Part shown: piece by piece, positions 22,709-24,188 of the stretch
Numbering within the stretch: the stretch's first letter is position 1
How the letters are laid out: each line of letters starts with the position of its first letter
NCBI GenBank assembly: GCA_964448045.1
Contig: CAYUVF010000061.1
Location: 1-24,188 of the forward strand
Direction of reading: 5' to 3'
Origin: CAYUVF01 sp964448045
GTDB taxonomy: Bacteria; Bacteroidota; Rhodothermia; Rhodothermales; Salinibacteraceae
Length of the DNA stretch: 24,188 nt
Made by a program: the position numbers and the translations under genes
The notes under the pieces: generated by a model
Databases searched by the model: none
What the model was told of the DNA's origin: nothing
What the model saw: only the letters and a program-made list of their open reading frames with translations

Positions 22709-24118
22709 ATGTGGCACGAAAATGTTCTCGGCACCATCGGGAATACTCCGCTGGTTCGCATCGGTCGAATTGCCGATGAATTGCCCTGTGCGGTCCTCGG
22801 TAAAGTCGAGTTTTTCAATCCGGGCGGCTCGGTGAAGGATCGTATCGGGCTGAGCATGATTGAGGACGCCGAGGAAAAGGGACTGATCGAGCCAGGCGGT
22901 ACGATTATCGAAGGAACGAGCGGCAACACGGGGGCCGGGCTCGCCATCGGGGCTATCGCGAAGGGCTACCGGTGCATCTTTACCACGACCGACAAGCAGA
23001 GCCAGGAGAAGGTCGATGTGCTCCGTGGCATGGGGGCCGAGGTGCTCGTCTGCCCGACGAACGTGGAGCCGGACGACCCGCGCTCGTACTACTCCGTTGC
23101 CCGCCGTTTGGCCGATGAGATTCCCAATTCGATCTATCTGAACCAGTACGACAACCGGGCTAACACGAAGGCGCATTACGAGACGACGGGGCCGGAGCTC
23201 TGGGAGCAAACCGAGGGGCAGATCACGCACTTCATCGCCGGGGCCGGTACGGGCGGCACGATTTCCGGAACGGCGAAATATCTCAAAGAGCAGAACCCTG
23301 AAGTGCAGATCGTCGGCGTCGATCCGTATGGATCGGTTTTCCATAAGTACTTTCACGAGGGCGTGTTCGACGAGGATGAGATCTACCCCTACTTCACCGA
23401 GGGCGTGGGCGAGGATATTCTGCCGGAGAACATGAACTTCGACCTGGTCGATGATTTCGTGCAGGTCGACGACAAATCGGCGATGCAGATGACACGGCGA
23501 TTGGCGCGCGAGGAGGGATTGTTCGTGGGGCAGTCCTGCGGGATGGCCGTGGCTGGCGCGTTGCAGTGGCTCCGCGATCATCAGGACGCCCTCGACGAGG
23601 AGGATGTGGTCGTCGTGCTCCTGCCCGATTCGGGCTTCCGCTACCTTTCTAAGACGTATAATGACGAGTGGATGCGCAACCACGGCTTCTTGGAGCACAA
23701 GCCGGAGGTCACGGCCCAGGAAGTCATCCGCAGCCGCCCGCTGAAGGAATCCACCGTCATCTCGGTCCCGCCCACGGCTTCTATCGGATTGGCCATTCAG
23801 CAGATGACGGACGAAGGCATCTCGCAGATGCCAGTCATTGACGAGGGTGAGGTGGTGGGAAGCCTCACCGAGACGCGCATCTTGAACCGGCTGATCGAGA
23901 AGCCGGCGGCGCGGGAGGATGAGGTGCAAACCATCATGGGGGATCCGCTGCCCGTCGTGCCCAAGTCGCTGCATCTGGAACACCTCTCGACCTATCTGGA
24001 ACAAGACGCCGGGGCCGTACTCGTCGATCTGGGTCCGGAGAAGGGATACTCGGTCATCACAAAGAGCGATCTCATCAGTGCGCTGGCTCGCGTAGGCCGC
24101 AACGGCAACAACGGATAG
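22709..24118 (+). CDS. cbs: Cystathionine beta-synthase with C-terminal CBS-domain pair
   Basis: A 469-residue PLP enzyme of the cystathionine beta-synthase/cysteine synthase fold, joining serine and homocysteine into cystathionine in reverse transsulfuration. The PLP lysine is Lys43 in NPGGSVKDRIGLSM. The substrate loop is EGTSGNTGAGLAIGA (68-82), and the phosphate-binding loop is GAGTGGTISGTAKYL. QSCGMAVAGAL and DSGFRYLSKTYNDEWMRNHGF are typical of CBS rather than plain CysK. From about residue 335 to the end there are two CBS (Bateman) modules, with VISVPPTASIGLAIQQMTDEGISQMPVIDEGEVVGSLT and VVPKSLHLEHLSTYLEQDAGAVLVD. In relatives these bind adenosyl ligands and regulate activity. There is no N-terminal haem-binding region, as expected for bacterial forms. 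ATG 22709 sits within a few residues of the conserved LGTIGNTPLVRI. An O-acetylserine-using activity cannot be excluded from sequence. Confidence 0.93.
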   Translation: MWHENVLGTIGNTPLVRIGRIADELPCAVLGKVEFFNPGGSVKDRIGLSMIEDAEEKGLIEPGGTIIEGTSGNTGAGLAIGAIAKGYRCIFTTTDKQSQEKVDVLRGMGAEVLVCPTNVEPDDPRSYYSVARRLADEIPNSIYLNQYDNRANTKAHYETTGPELWEQTEGQITHFIAGAGTGGTISGTAKYLKEQNPEVQIVGVDPYGSVFHKYFHEGVFDEDEIYPYFTEGVGEDILPENMNFDLVDDFVQVDDKSAMQMTRRLAREEGLFVGQSCGMAVAGALQWLRDHQDALDEEDVVVVLLPDSGFRYLSKTYNDEWMRNHGFLEHKPEVTAQEVIRSRPLKESTVISVPPTASIGLAIQQMTDEGISQMPVIDEGEVVGSLTETRILNRLIEKPAAREDEVQTIMGDPLPVVPKSLHLEHLSTYLEQDAGAVLVDLGPEKGYSVITKSDLISALARVGRNGNNG

Positions 24119-24188
24119 CACCCCGCTTCATTCTTGGCTCATATTGGAAAGCGAGTGAAACGATACAGGTTGCAGGCCATAGCGTAAG

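Noticed and set aside
22589..24121. N-terminal 511 residues of a 1006-residue kinase reading frame
   Set aside because: This part is antisense to cbs and has no domain; the real kinase begins at its PAS domain near 22588.

Overview
The window looks like a contig end from a halophilic or marine member of the Rhodothermia branch of Bacteroidota (the Salinibacter/Rhodothermus side). This is inferred from three things: a SusC/SusD pair, starts usually without strong Shine-Dalgarno sequences, and fairly GC-rich genes encoding acidic proteins. Genus and species cannot be fixed from the sequence. The content is mostly chromosomal housekeeping plus cell-envelope genes. I see no phage, integrase, transposase, CRISPR array, rRNA or tRNA.

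Layout. Bases 1-12 match the 3' end of the Illumina adapter, so genomic sequence probably begins at 13, inside a leftward outer-membrane protein gene cut by the contig end (13-213). A rightward glutaryl-CoA dehydrogenase-like gene (421-1653) converges on pyruvate phosphate dikinase (1734-4400, minus) across one shared terminator. A small Ala/Gly-rich membrane protein gene (4450-4701, minus) lies just upstream of the dikinase. Divergent from it is a Dps ferritin (4984-5628), followed by topoisomerase I (5966-8578). A SusC/SusD outer-membrane uptake pair (9058-13587) converges on rsgA (13719-14699, minus). Two small unrecognised genes (14817-15327) follow, then an outer-membrane beta-barrel protein and a large surface lipoprotein that look like an operon (15516-17875).

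The interval 17876-18450 is the main non-coding block. It holds a 132-bp palindromic, MITE/REP-like element with perfect 18-bp ends (17983-18114), flanked by two near-identical 21-nt boxes. Lon protease (18451-20967, minus) follows, then a soluble PAS-kinase-receiver hybrid histidine kinase that seems to start at TTG (21101-22588, minus). The last gene is a divergent cystathionine beta-synthase with a C-terminal CBS pair (22709-24118).

How the genes fit together. Most are independent transcription units. The clearest functional groups are susC-susD (TonB-driven outer-membrane uptake) and the barrel-lipoprotein pair (envelope). Dps, Lon and the hybrid kinase are stress or sensing functions. 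I found no convincing novel multi-gene system. The best candidates for something undescribed are the palindromic element and the surface lipoprotein with its partner barrel.
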